Of a DNA stretch of 55,433 nt, positions 35,217 through 43,542 are shown piece by piece. The stretch is from NCBI GenBank assembly GCA_039698075.1, contig JBDKTJ010000085.1:1-55433 (forward strand), read 5' to 3'. Source of the DNA: JAJFVC01 sp039698075. Lineage in GTDB: Bacteria; Planctomycetota; Planctomycetia; Pirellulales; Thermoguttaceae. The position numbers and the translations under genes are program-made. The notes beneath the pieces were generated by a model. It worked only from the letters and a program-made list of their open reading frames with translations, had not been told where the DNA came from and ran no database searches. Every line of letters starts with the position of its first letter. The first letter of the stretch is position 1.

Positions 35217-35771
35217 TTAGTTTCTGCCCTTGACGAATCCCGCGACGGCCTGTTCGATCAGTCGGGCGTGATCGCCGGCGTTGAGCTTGGCCTGGACGAT
35301 TTTGCCCGCCAGATCGACGGCCAGCGTCGCACTTTGACCGGCCAACTCCTTGATGGCGGCGGTCGTCGCGGCGTCGATTCGCTTCAGCGCTCGATCGTAC
35401 TCGATTTGCGCCTCGGCTTTCGCTTTGTCGATCAGCACGCGGCCCGACTGTTCGGCTTGGCGTCGACCCTGATCGAGCAGATCGCGGACCTGCAGGCCGG
35501 CCTCGGCCAGTTTGCGTTCGTAGTCGTTCAACAAATCTTTGGCCTTCTGGTTGGCCGTTTCTGCCTGCGAGATCTGGTCGGCGACGTTTTGCTCGCGTTT
35601 GTCGAGTCCTTCGGCGATCGGTTTCCAGGCAAACCGCCAAAGGATGAGCAACAGCAACACGAACACGACGCCGGTCCAAAGGGCCAGGTCGCTCTTCCAC
35701 TCCAAGGGATTCGCGCCCTCGCCGCCCGTCGAGGCGAGCAACAACGCCCAAGCCAATCGAGACGCAATCAT
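35217..35771 (-). CDS. atpF: ATP synthase F0 b subunit
   Basis: 184 aa. One N-terminal membrane helix (LALWTGVVFVLLLLILWRFAW, about 30-50), then a long charged right-handed-type coiled coil (KPIAEGLDKREQNVADQI to the end) forming the stator. An Ala/Leu-rich signal-like segment precedes the membrane helix. Between atpE and atpH with 16-41 nt gaps. Confidence 0.95.
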   Translation of the reverse strand: MIASRLAWALLLASTGGEGANPLEWKSDLALWTGVVFVLLLLILWRFAWKPIAEGLDKREQNVADQISQAETANQKAKDLLNDYERKLAEAGLQVRDLLDQGRRQAEQSGRVLIDKAKAEAQIEYDRALKRIDAATTAAIKELAGQSATLAVDLAGKIVQAKLNAGDHARLIEQAVAGFVKGRN

Positions 35772-35812
35772 GGCAAAAGCACCTTACTTCACGTCAAAAC
35801 GTTCGAGACACG

Positions 35813-36181
35813 TCAGGGATACAACATGCACACGGCCAGAGCGAAGAAGGTCACGCCTTCGATCAACGCGGCCGAAATGATCATCGCGGCCTGGATGTTT
35901 CCGGCCACTTCGGGCTGCCGGGCCATGCTTTCGACGGCCGTCGCACCAATGCGTCCGATGCCCAAGCCGGCGCCGATGATGACCAAGCCGGCGCCGAACG
36001 CGCCGCCGAGGAAGATCGAAAAGCCATTTTGGCTGACCACGCCGGGGGCCTTGGCTGCGACGGGAGCCGGGGCCTTGGCGTCCGCCGCTGCGCCGGGAGC
36101 CTGGTCCGCCGCCAACACCGACGCCGCGACCAACAACATCACGACCAGACTCAACACCGCGATTTTCGACAATCTGTTCAC
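35813..36181 (-). CDS. atpE: ATP synthase F0 c subunit with signal-like N-terminal extension
   Basis: 122 aa, GTG start. Residues 1-25 form a Sec-type signal (IAVLSLVVMLLVAASVLAA), 26-50 an Ala/Pro/Lys linker, and 51-122 the usual two-helix hairpin: GGAFGAGLVIIGAGLGIGRI, the polar loop ARQPE (87-91), and the second helix with the ion-binding Glu108 in AALIEGVTFF. The residue after the Glu is Gly rather than Ser or Thr, so a proton, not sodium, is the likelier coupling ion (inference). Normal c subunits are about 75-90 residues, and the extension is probably removed. Confidence 0.95.
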   Translation of the reverse strand: MNRLSKIAVLSLVVMLLVAASVLAADQAPGAAADAKAPAPVAAKAPGVVSQNGFSIFLGGAFGAGLVIIGAGLGIGRIGATAVESMARQPEVAGNIQAAMIISAALIEGVTFFALAVCMLYP

Positions 36182-36229
36182 GTGAGACGTCTCCTGTGTT
36201 AAAAAACGTTGCGGCAGGCCCGTTCCCGC

Positions 36230-37045
36230 TTAGTGCTGGTGAACGGCCATGCCGATAAACAATGCCGACAAAAACGTGAAAACGTAGGCCTGCAAAAAGG
36301 CCACCATCAGTTCCAAAAGATCCAACGCCGTGGCGCCGACGACGCTTACAGTGGTCACGCCGAGCCAAAGCAGCAGCGAATGCGCCGTGGCGGCGATGAA
36401 GCCCATGATGACCGCCAGCACGAGATGCCCGGCGAACATGTTGGCGAACAAACGCACGGCCAAGATCAAGTGTTTGACGACGATGCCAAGCACCTCGATG
36501 ACGAAAATCATCGGCTTGACGAAAATAGCCAACACCCAAGGCACTTCCATGTGCGGCACCTGTCCGAGCCAGAACCGCACGACGCCGAACTTGGCCATGC
36601 CCGCCCCCAGCATGACCACCAACGCAACCAAGGCCAACGCGCCGGTGGCGCCCAGCGCTCCGGTCGGCGAACCGACCCAGGGCAATAATCCGCAGAGATT
36701 CAAAAACAGAATAAAGAAGAATTGAGTCCACAGAAACGGCAGGAACCGATCGGCGTCATGGCTGCCGATGGCGGGCCGGGCCACTTGGTCGCGGATGAAC
36801 AAGATCATCACTTCCAACAGATTGCCGAGACGTCCGCGCGGCGGGCGGCCCGACGCGATTTTTCGGGCAAACGGAACGAAGACGGCCACCATCACCACGG
36901 CGACGGCCAGTTCCACGACCATGAATTTCGTCAGATGCAGACCGATCGCCTCGAACGGTTGCGGAATAGAAATTTCCCAGCCGAAAGGCAAATGAAATGC
37001 CTCGGCGTCTTTCACGTGTCCGATTAGTTCCGACGGGTCAGCCAT
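36230..37045 (-). CDS. atpB: ATP synthase F0 a subunit
   Basis: 271 aa. Proton channel subunit with five or six membrane helices. The essential Arg lies in HLILAVRLFANMFAGH; the last helices include ELMVAFLQAYVFTFLSALFIG, the standard a-subunit C-terminal signature. Next to atpE as usual. 117 nt separate its start from the end of the atpI-like gene. Confidence 0.96.
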   Translation of the reverse strand: MADPSELIGHVKDAEAFHLPFGWEISIPQPFEAIGLHLTKFMVVELAVAVVMVAVFVPFARKIASGRPPRGRLGNLLEVMILFIRDQVARPAIGSHDADRFLPFLWTQFFFILFLNLCGLLPWVGSPTGALGATGALALVALVVMLGAGMAKFGVVRFWLGQVPHMEVPWVLAIFVKPMIFVIEVLGIVVKHLILAVRLFANMFAGHLVLAVIMGFIAATAHSLLLWLGVTTVSVVGATALDLLELMVAFLQAYVFTFLSALFIGMAVHQH

Positions 37046-37162
37046 GGACGTTCCTGACGTTTCGAGCCGCTATCAAAATGATCGGGCGTTCGTGTCGGTG
37101 AACGCACGGACGGCCGCCGACGCCCCTTGGCCGTGGAAACTTCTTCATTTTGCTAGACGCTC

Positions 37163-37585
37163 TTATTCTTTCAACCTTTCGGCGTCGGCCGCACGCGGGT
37201 CGACCGGCGGCAACGACAGCGGCAACTCCACGCCCAACGCCAACAGGTAGAAACTAATAAGGTAATAAACAAAGCCGGCTTCGACCAGCCCCGGGCCCCG
37301 CAAGCGGACTGCCAAAGCCACCAGAAGTGGTGGTGCTATGCGAATCATCATCGGCAGCAACATGGCGGCCGCACCGACGTTCACCCCGGCGATCCAATGG
37401 CTCGTCAACAGGGCCAGCACGGCCGAGACGCCACACGCCCCCGCGGCCAACGATGCGGCAGCCACTCCCGTTCCGCCCGAAAAGTGACGCCCAATCAAAA
37501 CGGCGCAACCATAAGCGGCAAGCAAAGTTGCGACCAACGCGAACAAGCGGATCGACAGTCGGAAGCGGAAGCGAGGGGTGTTCAT
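37163..37585 (-). CDS. AtpI-like ATP synthase assembly protein
   Basis: 140 aa, membrane protein with about four helices (RLFALVATLLAAYGCAVLIG, GVAAASLAAGACGVSAVLAL, VGAAAMLLPMMIRIAPPLLV, LVEAGFVYYLISFYLLALGV). Position between the AtpZ-like gene and atpB, size and topology fit ATP synthase subunit I; sequence identity of this family is low, so context carries the call. ATG 37585 overlaps the upstream stop by one base (TGATG). Confidence 0.7.
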   Translation of the reverse strand: MNTPRFRFRLSIRLFALVATLLAAYGCAVLIGRHFSGGTGVAAASLAAGACGVSAVLALLTSHWIAGVNVGAAAMLLPMMIRIAPPLLVALAVRLRGPGLVEAGFVYYLISFYLLALGVELPLSLPPVDPRAADAERLKE

Positions 37586-37845
37586 CAAGGTGACTTCGGC
37601 GGTGGATTATCGCGAGGGTCGTTGGGATGTCGCAGGGGTTCGACGATCCGCAACAGCGACCAAATTCCGGCGCTGACGCCCAAAATACCGCCCAATAACG
37701 CAAAAACTCCAGGAATTCCCAGCCGTTGGTCGAGCCAATGGCCTCCCAAAATCGGCAAAACCATCTCGGCCGCGATGCTCATCACGGCGAAGGACCATTC
37801 GGTCGCCCGAGCCAACAGGGAACGATCGTCCGGCAATGGGTTCAC
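37585..37845 (-). CDS. AtpZ/AtpI family protein
   Basis: 86 aa. Two membrane helices with the family pattern EMVLPILGGHWLDQRLG and FALLGGILGVSAGIWSLLRI (GG-LD-R-G...G---G). Found at the head of many F-type ATP synthase operons, where it aids assembly or magnesium handling. First gene of the atp operon. Confidence 0.85.
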   Translation of the reverse strand: MNPLPDDRSLLARATEWSFAVMSIAAEMVLPILGGHWLDQRLGIPGVFALLGGILGVSAGIWSLLRIVEPLRHPNDPRDNPPPKSP

Positions 37846-37931
37846 GTCTAGGGGAGCCGTGATTGGCGATGTTATTGATGCCTAGGTTCATGCGTAGGGA
37901 ACACCTAGAGACCAATATAGGACAGACGGCT

Positions 37932-37960
37932 AGCCTATCGCCGGGCGAATCTGTTGTCAA
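37932..37960 (-). promoter_or_regulatory. Candidate promoter of the ATP synthase operon
   Basis: Minus strand TTGACA (37960-37955), 17 nt, TAGGCT (37937-37932). The -10 is weak (three of six); TATATT about 20 nt further downstream is an alternative. Around 87 nt of leader precede the first gene. Confidence 0.45.
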
Positions 37961-37991
37961 TCGCAGCCGCCGAACCGCGACAAAACGCCTG

Positions 37992-38020
37992 TTGACCGTC
38001 GCGGCCGAGTTTGCTATAAG
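37992..38020 (+). promoter_or_regulatory. Promoter of the DUF6800-like gene
   Basis: TTGACC (37992-37997), 17 nt, TATAAG (38015-38020); five of six at both boxes. Faces away from the atp promoter, leaving about 30 bp between the two -35 boxes. Confidence 0.7.
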
Positions 38021-38068
38021 AAAGGATTCATCCGACCCGATCGAAAATCCATCCGAAGGAGCTGTCCG

Positions 38069-38254
38069 GTGAGTTGTAGCGAACGCAAGAAGGAACTCCG
38101 ACGTCGTCGGCATCGCACCAAGAAGGTCGCCACGTTTTCTCGAAAACTCAGGAAAGCGACGGTTTCCGAACGCACCCTGATCGCCGAAAAGCTTCGCGCC
38201 TTGACGCCGGGCGGCGAGCAGATCATCGCCAGTTGGGACTTGGAAAAGCGATAG
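38069..38254 (+). CDS. Small basic DUF6800-like protein
   Basis: 61 aa, GTG start with GAAGGAG upstream. Very basic first half (SERKKELRRRRHRTKKVATF) and a helical second half (TVSERTLIAEKLRALTPG). It resembles the planctomycete DUF6800 family as I remember it; no function is known. It has its own promoter and is closed by a strong hairpin, so it is a well-defined monocistronic unit. Confidence 0.78.
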   Translation: MSCSERKKELRRRRHRTKKVATFSRKLRKATVSERTLIAEKLRALTPGGEQIIASWDLEKR

Positions 38255-38286
38255 CTTCGAATCGAGAAGGCGACGGCCGACAAAGC

Positions 38287-38312
38287 CCCCGGTTTTCGTG
38301 CGAAAGCCGGGG
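38287..38312. terminator. Hairpin between convergent genes (bidirectional terminator)
   Basis: CCCCGGTTTT-CGTGCG-AAAGCCGGGG, a 10-bp stem with one G-U pair, located between the stops at 38254 (plus) and 38324 (minus). No T-run follows on either side. Confidence 0.6.
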
Positions 38313-38323
38313 AGCAACGTTCG

Positions 38324-38719
38324 TCATCTCTCGAAGCATTTTTCGAATTGGGCAATGACGTCGCTCTCGTCCGTGTCCCGGTAAACGACCCACCAGACAC
38401 CCTCGTGGCTGCAAAAAGCGACCGGTTTGCGGCCTCGCTCCACTTGCACCGGCACCTCGATGCAACGGTGCCATTCGTCGAACTCCTCGGGTGTGAGCAC
38501 CCGGATGCAATGTTCGGCGCCGACCAGTCCGTCGCGCACTTTGATCCACTGCCCAGCGGCATCGCCGCTTTCCTCGGGCGGCGGTTTGTCGTGGTAATAG
38601 TTGGCGATCATGTCAAACAACTGTTCGACGTGATGGTAATCCACGATTCGGCCTCGTTTTTCTGGCGATTTGTCCGTGTGCAGCTCAAGGGGGGGCCGGT
38701 TCTTCAACGGCGACGTCAC
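38324..38719 (-). CDS. Hypothetical soluble protein
   Basis: 131 aa with GTG start at 38719. No family recognised. A middle helix-rich part (VDYHHVEQLFDMIANYYHDK) is followed by a beta-rich part with several Trp and Cys (EEFDEWHRCIEVPVQVER, SHEGVWWVVYRDTDESD). Composition and length look like a genuine small cytosolic protein. It is followed by the hairpin at 38287-38312. Gap to the DUF1573 gene upstream is 82 nt, so the two could share a transcript. Confidence 0.6.
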   Translation of the reverse strand: MTSPLKNRPPLELHTDKSPEKRGRIVDYHHVEQLFDMIANYYHDKPPPEESGDAAGQWIKVRDGLVGAEHCIRVLTPEEFDEWHRCIEVPVQVERGRKPVAFCSHEGVWWVVYRDTDESDVIAQFEKCFER

Positions 38720-38801
38720 GTGCCTTGAAACCGCTATGGATATTATACCAGCCGCGACTCCCGTTTGCCCATCAAAGAGCCATGGATTGTGCCAAATTCA
38801 G

Positions 38802-39818
38802 CTACGACCCCTTCGTTTCGGTCGAACCGATCTGTACCGAAACGGGCACGTCGATGGCCTTGGCGCCGGTCAAATCCGTCTCGATGTGGAGTTTTGCGTG
38901 GATTGCGCCCGATCGGCCGTCGCCCGCCTCAAAACTGACCGGAACCACATGGACGGTGCGAGCATCGTCGCCGGAAAGTTCGCATTGAAATCGCGGATCA
39001 TCGCATTGGGCCGTCACAATGCGAAACGGCGTTCGACCTTGGAGAACCAGCTTGCGCGTCACTTTGTGGCCGGACTCGGCAACGCCCATCATCAACGGAG
39101 AAGGCCGAGCACTGAGAGCCGCGACGACCAGGCCCTCGACGGCGACCGGCACTCGGGCGGCCCGGGCGTCATAGTCATTGGTGACCAACACCAACTGATC
39201 GCGGATATAGCCGGCCGGCGCGCCCGGCTTCAGTTGGACCGACAACCGATAACCGACCTGGCCGTCCCCCCGGTTGGTTTCGGCCACCTCGGCTACGACG
39301 TTCGGATTGGCGCACTCGACCCGGTTGATTTGCCAGTCTTCCCGGCCGGCGTAACTAACCGCCACGGATTGTTTTGCGCCGCTCCCTTGAAGGATCGACC
39401 CGAACGCAACCTCGCCGGGCTGCACCACGACGTCGCTGCGGATGTAGGTGTGGACGTGCAATTGCACTTCGGCGGGAAACGGCTTGTCGAACACCACCGT
39501 GATGGTCGCGTCCTTGCGGCCCAAGAAGCCGCGGGTGTCCACCGTGACGAGCACTTCGGCCTTTTCCCAAGTCTTCAACGACTGCCGATTGATCGTCGGC
39601 GTCGAACAACCGCAGCTCGACGAGACCGACGCGATATGGGCATCTTCCTCGTAGATGTTTTCGAAGACAAAACGATGTTCCACGTTGGCCCCGCGCGCCA
39701 CCACGCCGAAGTCGTGCGTCGTGTGGTTGAACATCGCCTGGGCCCAATCTTGAGCCTCGGCGGTCGAAACAGCCAGAGCCAAGACCAACCCAATGATCCA
39801 TGCCAGCGAATTCTTCAT
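38802..39818 (-). CDS. DUF1573 domain protein, exported (second copy)
   Basis: 338 aa from ATG 39818 (MKNSLAWIIGLVLALAVSTA); the frame is open upstream to 40001 but the signal peptide fixes the start. THDFGVVARGANVEHRFVFEN and SSSCGCSTPT are the DUF1573 core, followed by repeats paralogous to the protein at 11922-12914 (shared VSYAGREDWQI, YIR-DVVV-PG, CDD segment). The two copies are diverged across their lengths, so the duplication is not recent. Function unknown. Confidence 0.9.
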   Translation of the reverse strand: MKNSLAWIIGLVLALAVSTAEAQDWAQAMFNHTTHDFGVVARGANVEHRFVFENIYEEDAHIASVSSSCGCSTPTINRQSLKTWEKAEVLVTVDTRGFLGRKDATITVVFDKPFPAEVQLHVHTYIRSDVVVQPGEVAFGSILQGSGAKQSVAVSYAGREDWQINRVECANPNVVAEVAETNRGDGQVGYRLSVQLKPGAPAGYIRDQLVLVTNDYDARAARVPVAVEGLVVAALSARPSPLMMGVAESGHKVTRKLVLQGRTPFRIVTAQCDDPRFQCELSGDDARTVHVVPVSFEAGDGRSGAIHAKLHIETDLTGAKAIDVPVSVQIGSTETKGS

Positions 39819-40110
39819 GATTTGCGTCGTTGCGACCGCAGCAGCCCTCTCTGTATTATTAACCCGAAAGATCGTGAACTTTTTCACAAAGTCTGGCGAC
39901 CAACGGGAGCGGATTGGAACCAATCGAGCGGTAGCCCGTATTGGTTGGCGACTTTGCCGCCCTGTGTGGGTGGCGTGTACAAGCAACTGCCAATATGCCA
40001 AAGGCGGCTCGGGTTGTCAATCGCGTCACAAAGCCGCAAGAGGAACGGCTTTGCCGCGGCGAATCGGCAACATTTGTCGGCCCATCCAAAGGCGTCCGCG
40101 CGACGGCCGG
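39819..40110. other. Intergenic region upstream of the second DUF1573 gene
   Basis: No gene supported. On the minus strand GTGAA-AAAG-TTCAC (39882-39895) is a small dyad 60-75 nt upstream of the DUF1573 ATG, followed by the AT-rich TTAATAATAC that may hold a -10 box. Confidence 0.35.
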
Positions 40111-40938
40111 TCAATGCGGCTCTTGCGACAAGATGCCCAACACGATTTTGCGCAGCTTGGGCTCGGCCTCGTTGGCCGTGGCGACGATCTCCTCGATGTT
40201 GGCCGGTTTCAAGGCGTCGGGCAAGCAAAGGTCGGTGATGACCGACAGGCCCAGGACCCGCATCCCGCCATGCACCGCCACGATCACCTCGGGCACGGTC
40301 GACATGCCGACGGCATCGGCGCCGATGGCCCGCAAAAAACGATATTCCGCCCGGGTTTCCAGATTCGGCCCCGTCACGGCCACGTAGACCCCGCGATGTG
40401 CGGCAAAATTTTCGCGGCGTGCGATCTCCAACGCCCGGCGTGACAACACCGGATCGTAGGGGCGGCTCATGTCGGGAAACCGCGGACCGAGGACGTCGTC
40501 GTTCGGACCGATCAACGGATTGCCGTTCATCAGGTTGATATGGTCGTCGATGACCATGATGTCGCCCAACCCGAAGTTCGGATTCATGCCGCCGCAGGCG
40601 TTCGAGACGATCAGCATCTCGGCGCCCATCGCTCGCATCACGCGGATCGGAAACGTGATCTGGCGATGCGAATAGCCCTCATACGAGTGAAATCGGCCCT
40701 CCATCGCGAGGATCGGGACGCCCTGCAACGTTCCGCAAAGCAATTGGCCCGTGTGGCTGACGACCGTCGAACACGGGAAGTGCGGAATCGAAGCGTAATC
40801 GAGCGTTGCTTCGACCTCGATTTGTCCGGCGATGCTCCCCAGGCCCGTGCCCAACACGATGCCCGCGTAGGGGCGTTGGCTCCAATGGGAATGGATGACA
40901 TCGACGGCTTGTGCGATCTCGGCGGCTAATTCATGCAT
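40111..40938 (-). CDS. Purine nucleoside phosphorylase (trimeric, PNP type I/II)
   Basis: 275 aa. Phosphorolyses purine nucleosides (inosine, guanosine) in salvage. Motifs: IVLGTGLGSIAGQIE (phosphate-binding Ser region), GRFHSYEGYS (His), NACGGMNPNFGLGDIMVIDDHINL, TGPNLETRAEYR (purine-site Glu) and VGMSTVPEVIVA (Met-Ser-T signature). All catalytic residues of the trimeric class are present. Starts 18 nt after the acidic protein gene; both likely use the promoter at 41296-41324. Confidence 0.95.
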   Translation of the reverse strand: MHELAAEIAQAVDVIHSHWSQRPYAGIVLGTGLGSIAGQIEVEATLDYASIPHFPCSTVVSHTGQLLCGTLQGVPILAMEGRFHSYEGYSHRQITFPIRVMRAMGAEMLIVSNACGGMNPNFGLGDIMVIDDHINLMNGNPLIGPNDDVLGPRFPDMSRPYDPVLSRRALEIARRENFAAHRGVYVAVTGPNLETRAEYRFLRAIGADAVGMSTVPEVIVAVHGGMRVLGLSVITDLCLPDALKPANIEEIVATANEAEPKLRKIVLGILSQEPH

Positions 40939-40956
40939 GGTGGTTGATTTTCCGGC

Positions 40957-41247
40957 TCAGGGGTCGTCCTCTTCGAGTTCTTCCCCGTTAAAGTTTTCTT
41001 CGTCATCCTCGTCAAGGTCTTCGTCGAGATTCTCGTCCTCGTCAAAATCGTCGTCAAAATCGTCGTCGAAGTCTTCCTCGAAGTCGTCGTCAAAATCATC
41101 GTCGAAGTCGTCGTCGTCGAACTCGTCGTCCTCGTCGGCCGGGGCTTCGGCCACACAGGTGTCCGACGTGGACGAGTCCAAATCGTACGGTGGGACAAAA
41201 TCGGGGGCGGTCGACGGCCAACGCCGTGGGGGTTCTTCCCGCAACAT
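40957..41247 (-). CDS. Extremely acidic low-complexity protein
   Basis: 96 aa from ATG 41247 (MLREEPPRRW). The N-terminal 40 residues are ordinary and Pro-rich; the rest is almost all Asp and Glu with Phe or Leu every four to eight residues (DDDFDDDFEEDFDDDF). The DNA shows the matching short-period repeat (tcgtcaaaatcg units, 41038-41125). The regular aromatic spacing suggests a disordered acidic tail that may bind basic partners or metal ions, but no function is known. The TTGACA promoter lies 50 nt upstream. The frame remains open further upstream without homology. Confidence 0.7.
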   Translation of the reverse strand: MLREEPPRRWPSTAPDFVPPYDLDSSTSDTCVAEAPADEDDEFDDDDFDDDFDDDFEEDFDDDFDDDFDEDENLDEDLDEDDEENFNGEELEEDDP

Positions 41248-41295
41248 GGTCTGGTCCTTGCTCGATGGTTGGAATGGGACGTTCGCTACCGTCGG

Positions 41296-41324
41296 ATTTT
41301 GAACCAACCTGCACTCTGTGTCAA
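41296..41324 (-). promoter_or_regulatory. Promoter of the acidic protein-PNP unit
   Basis: Minus strand TTGACA (41324-41319), 17 nt, CAAAAT (41301-41296). Confidence 0.55.
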
Positions 41325-41600
41325 CAGTTTTTGTGAGCCATCGAACGAAAAACCCAACAAAGGCAACGAAAGACGGTCGGAGGGCAACCGACGGGCCCAA
41401 CGACGCGGCTGTTTCTGACGAATTTGCCGGTTTTCTCGCCGCAAAACGGTTCTCATGAGCAACCCGGGGCCTCGATAAGACAAAACGCCGCCGAGTTTTT
41501 TGGGCGGGGCTTGTCAGAACGGCCATGTTCCGTTATGTTGCCGGCCGAACATGCTCGGGGGCGACAATGGACGGGCTGGCCATTCTTCGGGGGGGCGTCC
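41325..41600. other. Divergent intergenic region upstream of the DUF1559 gene
   Basis: No gene supported. Holds the plus-strand promoter at 41511-41539; the frame of the DUF1559 gene is open into it but without the prepilin start. Confidence 0.4.
41511..41539 (+). promoter_or_regulatory. Promoter of the DUF1559 gene
   Basis: TTGTCA (41511-41516), 17 nt, TATGTT (41534-41539). Confidence 0.5.
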
Positions 41601-42566
41601 ATGCGCATGTCGGCCCGACGCGGTTTCAGCTTGGTCGAGCTTCTGGTCGTCATGACCATCATCGGCGTGCTGGTCGCCCTGTTGTTGCCCGCGGTCCAAG
41701 CGGCCCGCGAATCGGGGCGTCGCATCCAGTGCGGCAACCAAGTGAAACAACTCAGCCTGGCGCTGCATCAGTATGTGCAAGCACGCGGCGTCTTTCCGCC
41801 GGGTTGTATTGTGACCCTGGGCACGGCGCCCGGTTGGACGCCCTGGCAAGAGGCCAAGGACACCACCGGCCAGGCCGGGCTGCACGGCACGAGTTGGCTG
41901 CTTCAAGTGTTGCCCTTCGTCGAACAACAGTCACTTTTCGAGCGATGGAACTTCAAGAAGAACGTCATGGGCAACGCCGAAATTGCAAAATCCGATGTTC
42001 CGGCCTTCTACTGTCCTTCGCGACGCACAGGCATTCGCTTGGAAGATCGATTGCATTTGCCCAATTACGGTTGGCCGGGCGGAGGGAATGATTACGGCGG
42101 CTGCATCGGATCGGGCAACGGTTGGACGAACAATTCGTACCGGTATTTCACGACGCCGGAAGACACCCATCCCGAGGAGCACTGGCTGCTTCCGACGCGC
42201 AAGGGTATTTTTCTGCCCAACACATCCGCGCGTTTCTTTGATATCCGGGACGGAACGAGCAACACGCTGATGATCGGCGAGTTGCAGCGGCTCGTGTCTC
42301 CGCCGTCCGGCGTTTCGAGCGTCGACAGTTGGGCCGCCGGCGGCGTGGCCACGTTGTTCACCGCCAATGACGACGAAAAAAGCAGCTTTTACCAAACCGG
42401 CGGCATGAACAACAAATTTTTTGAGTCGCCCGGCAGCGAACATCCCGGCGGCGCCCAGTTCGGCATGGCCGACGGCTCCATTCATTTCCTCGGCGAGTCC
42501 GTGGACAAACAGGTCTTTTCCTATCTCGGCTCGATGGCCGACGGCAAAATGACCCAAGTCCCGTAG
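41601..42566 (+). CDS. DUF1559 prepilin-like protein
   Basis: 321 aa from ATG 41601. Type IV prepilin leader: basic stretch, cleavage after Gly8, then FSLVELLVVMTIIGVLVALL with Glu at +5. This leads into the DUF1559 head (ARESGRRIQCGNQVKQLSLALHQY), with VFPPG, WLLQVLPFVEQQSLF, FYCPSRR, GTSNTLMIGE and the C-terminal PGGAQFGMADGSIHFLGESVD. Such pseudopilin-like proteins are greatly expanded in Planctomycetes; they are secreted or surface-attached and of unknown role. Preceded by a G-rich run. Single-gene unit. Confidence 0.95.
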   Translation: MRMSARRGFSLVELLVVMTIIGVLVALLLPAVQAARESGRRIQCGNQVKQLSLALHQYVQARGVFPPGCIVTLGTAPGWTPWQEAKDTTGQAGLHGTSWLLQVLPFVEQQSLFERWNFKKNVMGNAEIAKSDVPAFYCPSRRTGIRLEDRLHLPNYGWPGGGNDYGGCIGSGNGWTNNSYRYFTTPEDTHPEEHWLLPTRKGIFLPNTSARFFDIRDGTSNTLMIGELQRLVSPPSGVSSVDSWAAGGVATLFTANDDEKSSFYQTGGMNNKFFESPGSEHPGGAQFGMADGSIHFLGESVDKQVFSYLGSMADGKMTQVP

Positions 42567-42575
42567 CGAGGCGAG

Positions 42576-42619
42576 GTCGTTCCGACAAAACGGGTCCAAC
42601 AACAACCGATCGGAACGAC
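42576..42619. repeat. 10-bp inverted repeat between convergent genes
   Basis: GTCGTTCCGA (42576-42585) and TCGGAACGAC (42610-42619), perfect arms, 24-nt loop, 10 nt after the DUF1559 stop. May act as a transcript end; no T-run. Confidence 0.5.
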
Positions 42620-42705
42620 GCTGTAGAAGGAACTGGTCTCGACCCTTTATGGTTCCCCTGGCAATGCCGGAGACGCACTACGCACCGATTTTGTCTTTGT
42701 TTCGG

Positions 42706-43515
42706 TCACTGCGGCGAGAAGCGGAATCCTCGGCTTTGCCCCATCAACGTCAGCGGGTTTTCGTAGACGACCCGGCGGATCAACGAGTCGGGATGCCCGC
42801 GTCGACGCATCGTCATGATGAACCCAGGCACGGCCATCGGATCGGACGGTCCCCAATCGGCCGAGGACGTGACCAAAATCCGTTCGGCCCCATAGCGTTC
42901 GATCATGTCGACGGCGCGGTCGGGCGTGGCTTTGGTCGTCGGATACAGGGTGATGCCGGCCCAATAGCCTTCGTCGAGCACCATGCGGATCGTGTGCTCC
43001 TCGCAATGATCGATCCACACCCGGCCGTGATCCACGCGGCGGTCGGCCCGCAATAGGTCGAGAATCATCCGGACGCCGCGATACTTCTCTTCCAGATGCG
43101 GCGTGTGAAACAACATCTGCTCGCCGCGCTGCATGGCCAGCTCGACCAACTCCGCGAGCGTGGTCATTTCGTTCTTCGTGCATTTGTTCAAGCCGATCTC
43201 GCCGATGCCGAGCACGTTGGGTCGGTCGAGAAACTCGGGCAGCATCGCAATCACCTCGCGGGCCATCGCGACGTTCTCGGCCTCTTTGGCGTTCATGCCC
43301 AGCCACGCATAATGACGCATGCCGTAGTTGGCCGCCCGCCGAGGCTCCCATTCGGTCAATTGGCGAAAGTAGTCGTAGAAACTGGCCGAGTGGCTCCGGT
43401 CGTAGCCCATCCAAAACGCCGGCTCGCCAACGCCGACGCATCCGGCCCGGGCCATCTCCGCCAGGTCGTCGGTCGTGCGGGAAGCAATATGAATATGGGG
43501 GTCGAAAAAGTTCAT
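42706..43515 (-). CDS. TatD-family metal-dependent hydrolase (EboB-like)
   Basis: 269 aa. Amidohydrolase TIM barrel: metal ligands HIH in MNFFDPHIHIASRTTDDL, the Glu in GIGEIGLNKCTKNEM, His in MLFHTPHLEEKYRGV, His in IDHCEEHTIRM and the late Asp in TSSADWGPSDP. All metal ligands are present. The N-terminal pattern DPHIH-SRTTDD and the VGEPAFWMG segment recall the TatD subgroup of the ebo gene cluster; that comparison is from memory, and no other ebo gene is visible. Starts 27 nt after the ABC permease and may share its transcript. Confidence 0.88.
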   Translation of the reverse strand: MNFFDPHIHIASRTTDDLAEMARAGCVGVGEPAFWMGYDRSHSASFYDYFRQLTEWEPRRAANYGMRHYAWLGMNAKEAENVAMAREVIAMLPEFLDRPNVLGIGEIGLNKCTKNEMTTLAELVELAMQRGEQMLFHTPHLEEKYRGVRMILDLLRADRRVDHGRVWIDHCEEHTIRMVLDEGYWAGITLYPTTKATPDRAVDMIERYGAERILVTSSADWGPSDPMAVPGFIMTMRRRGHPDSLIRRVVYENPLTLMGQSRGFRFSPQ

Positions 43516-43542
43516 GGGAAGATTTTGGGGATTAACGTAGTT

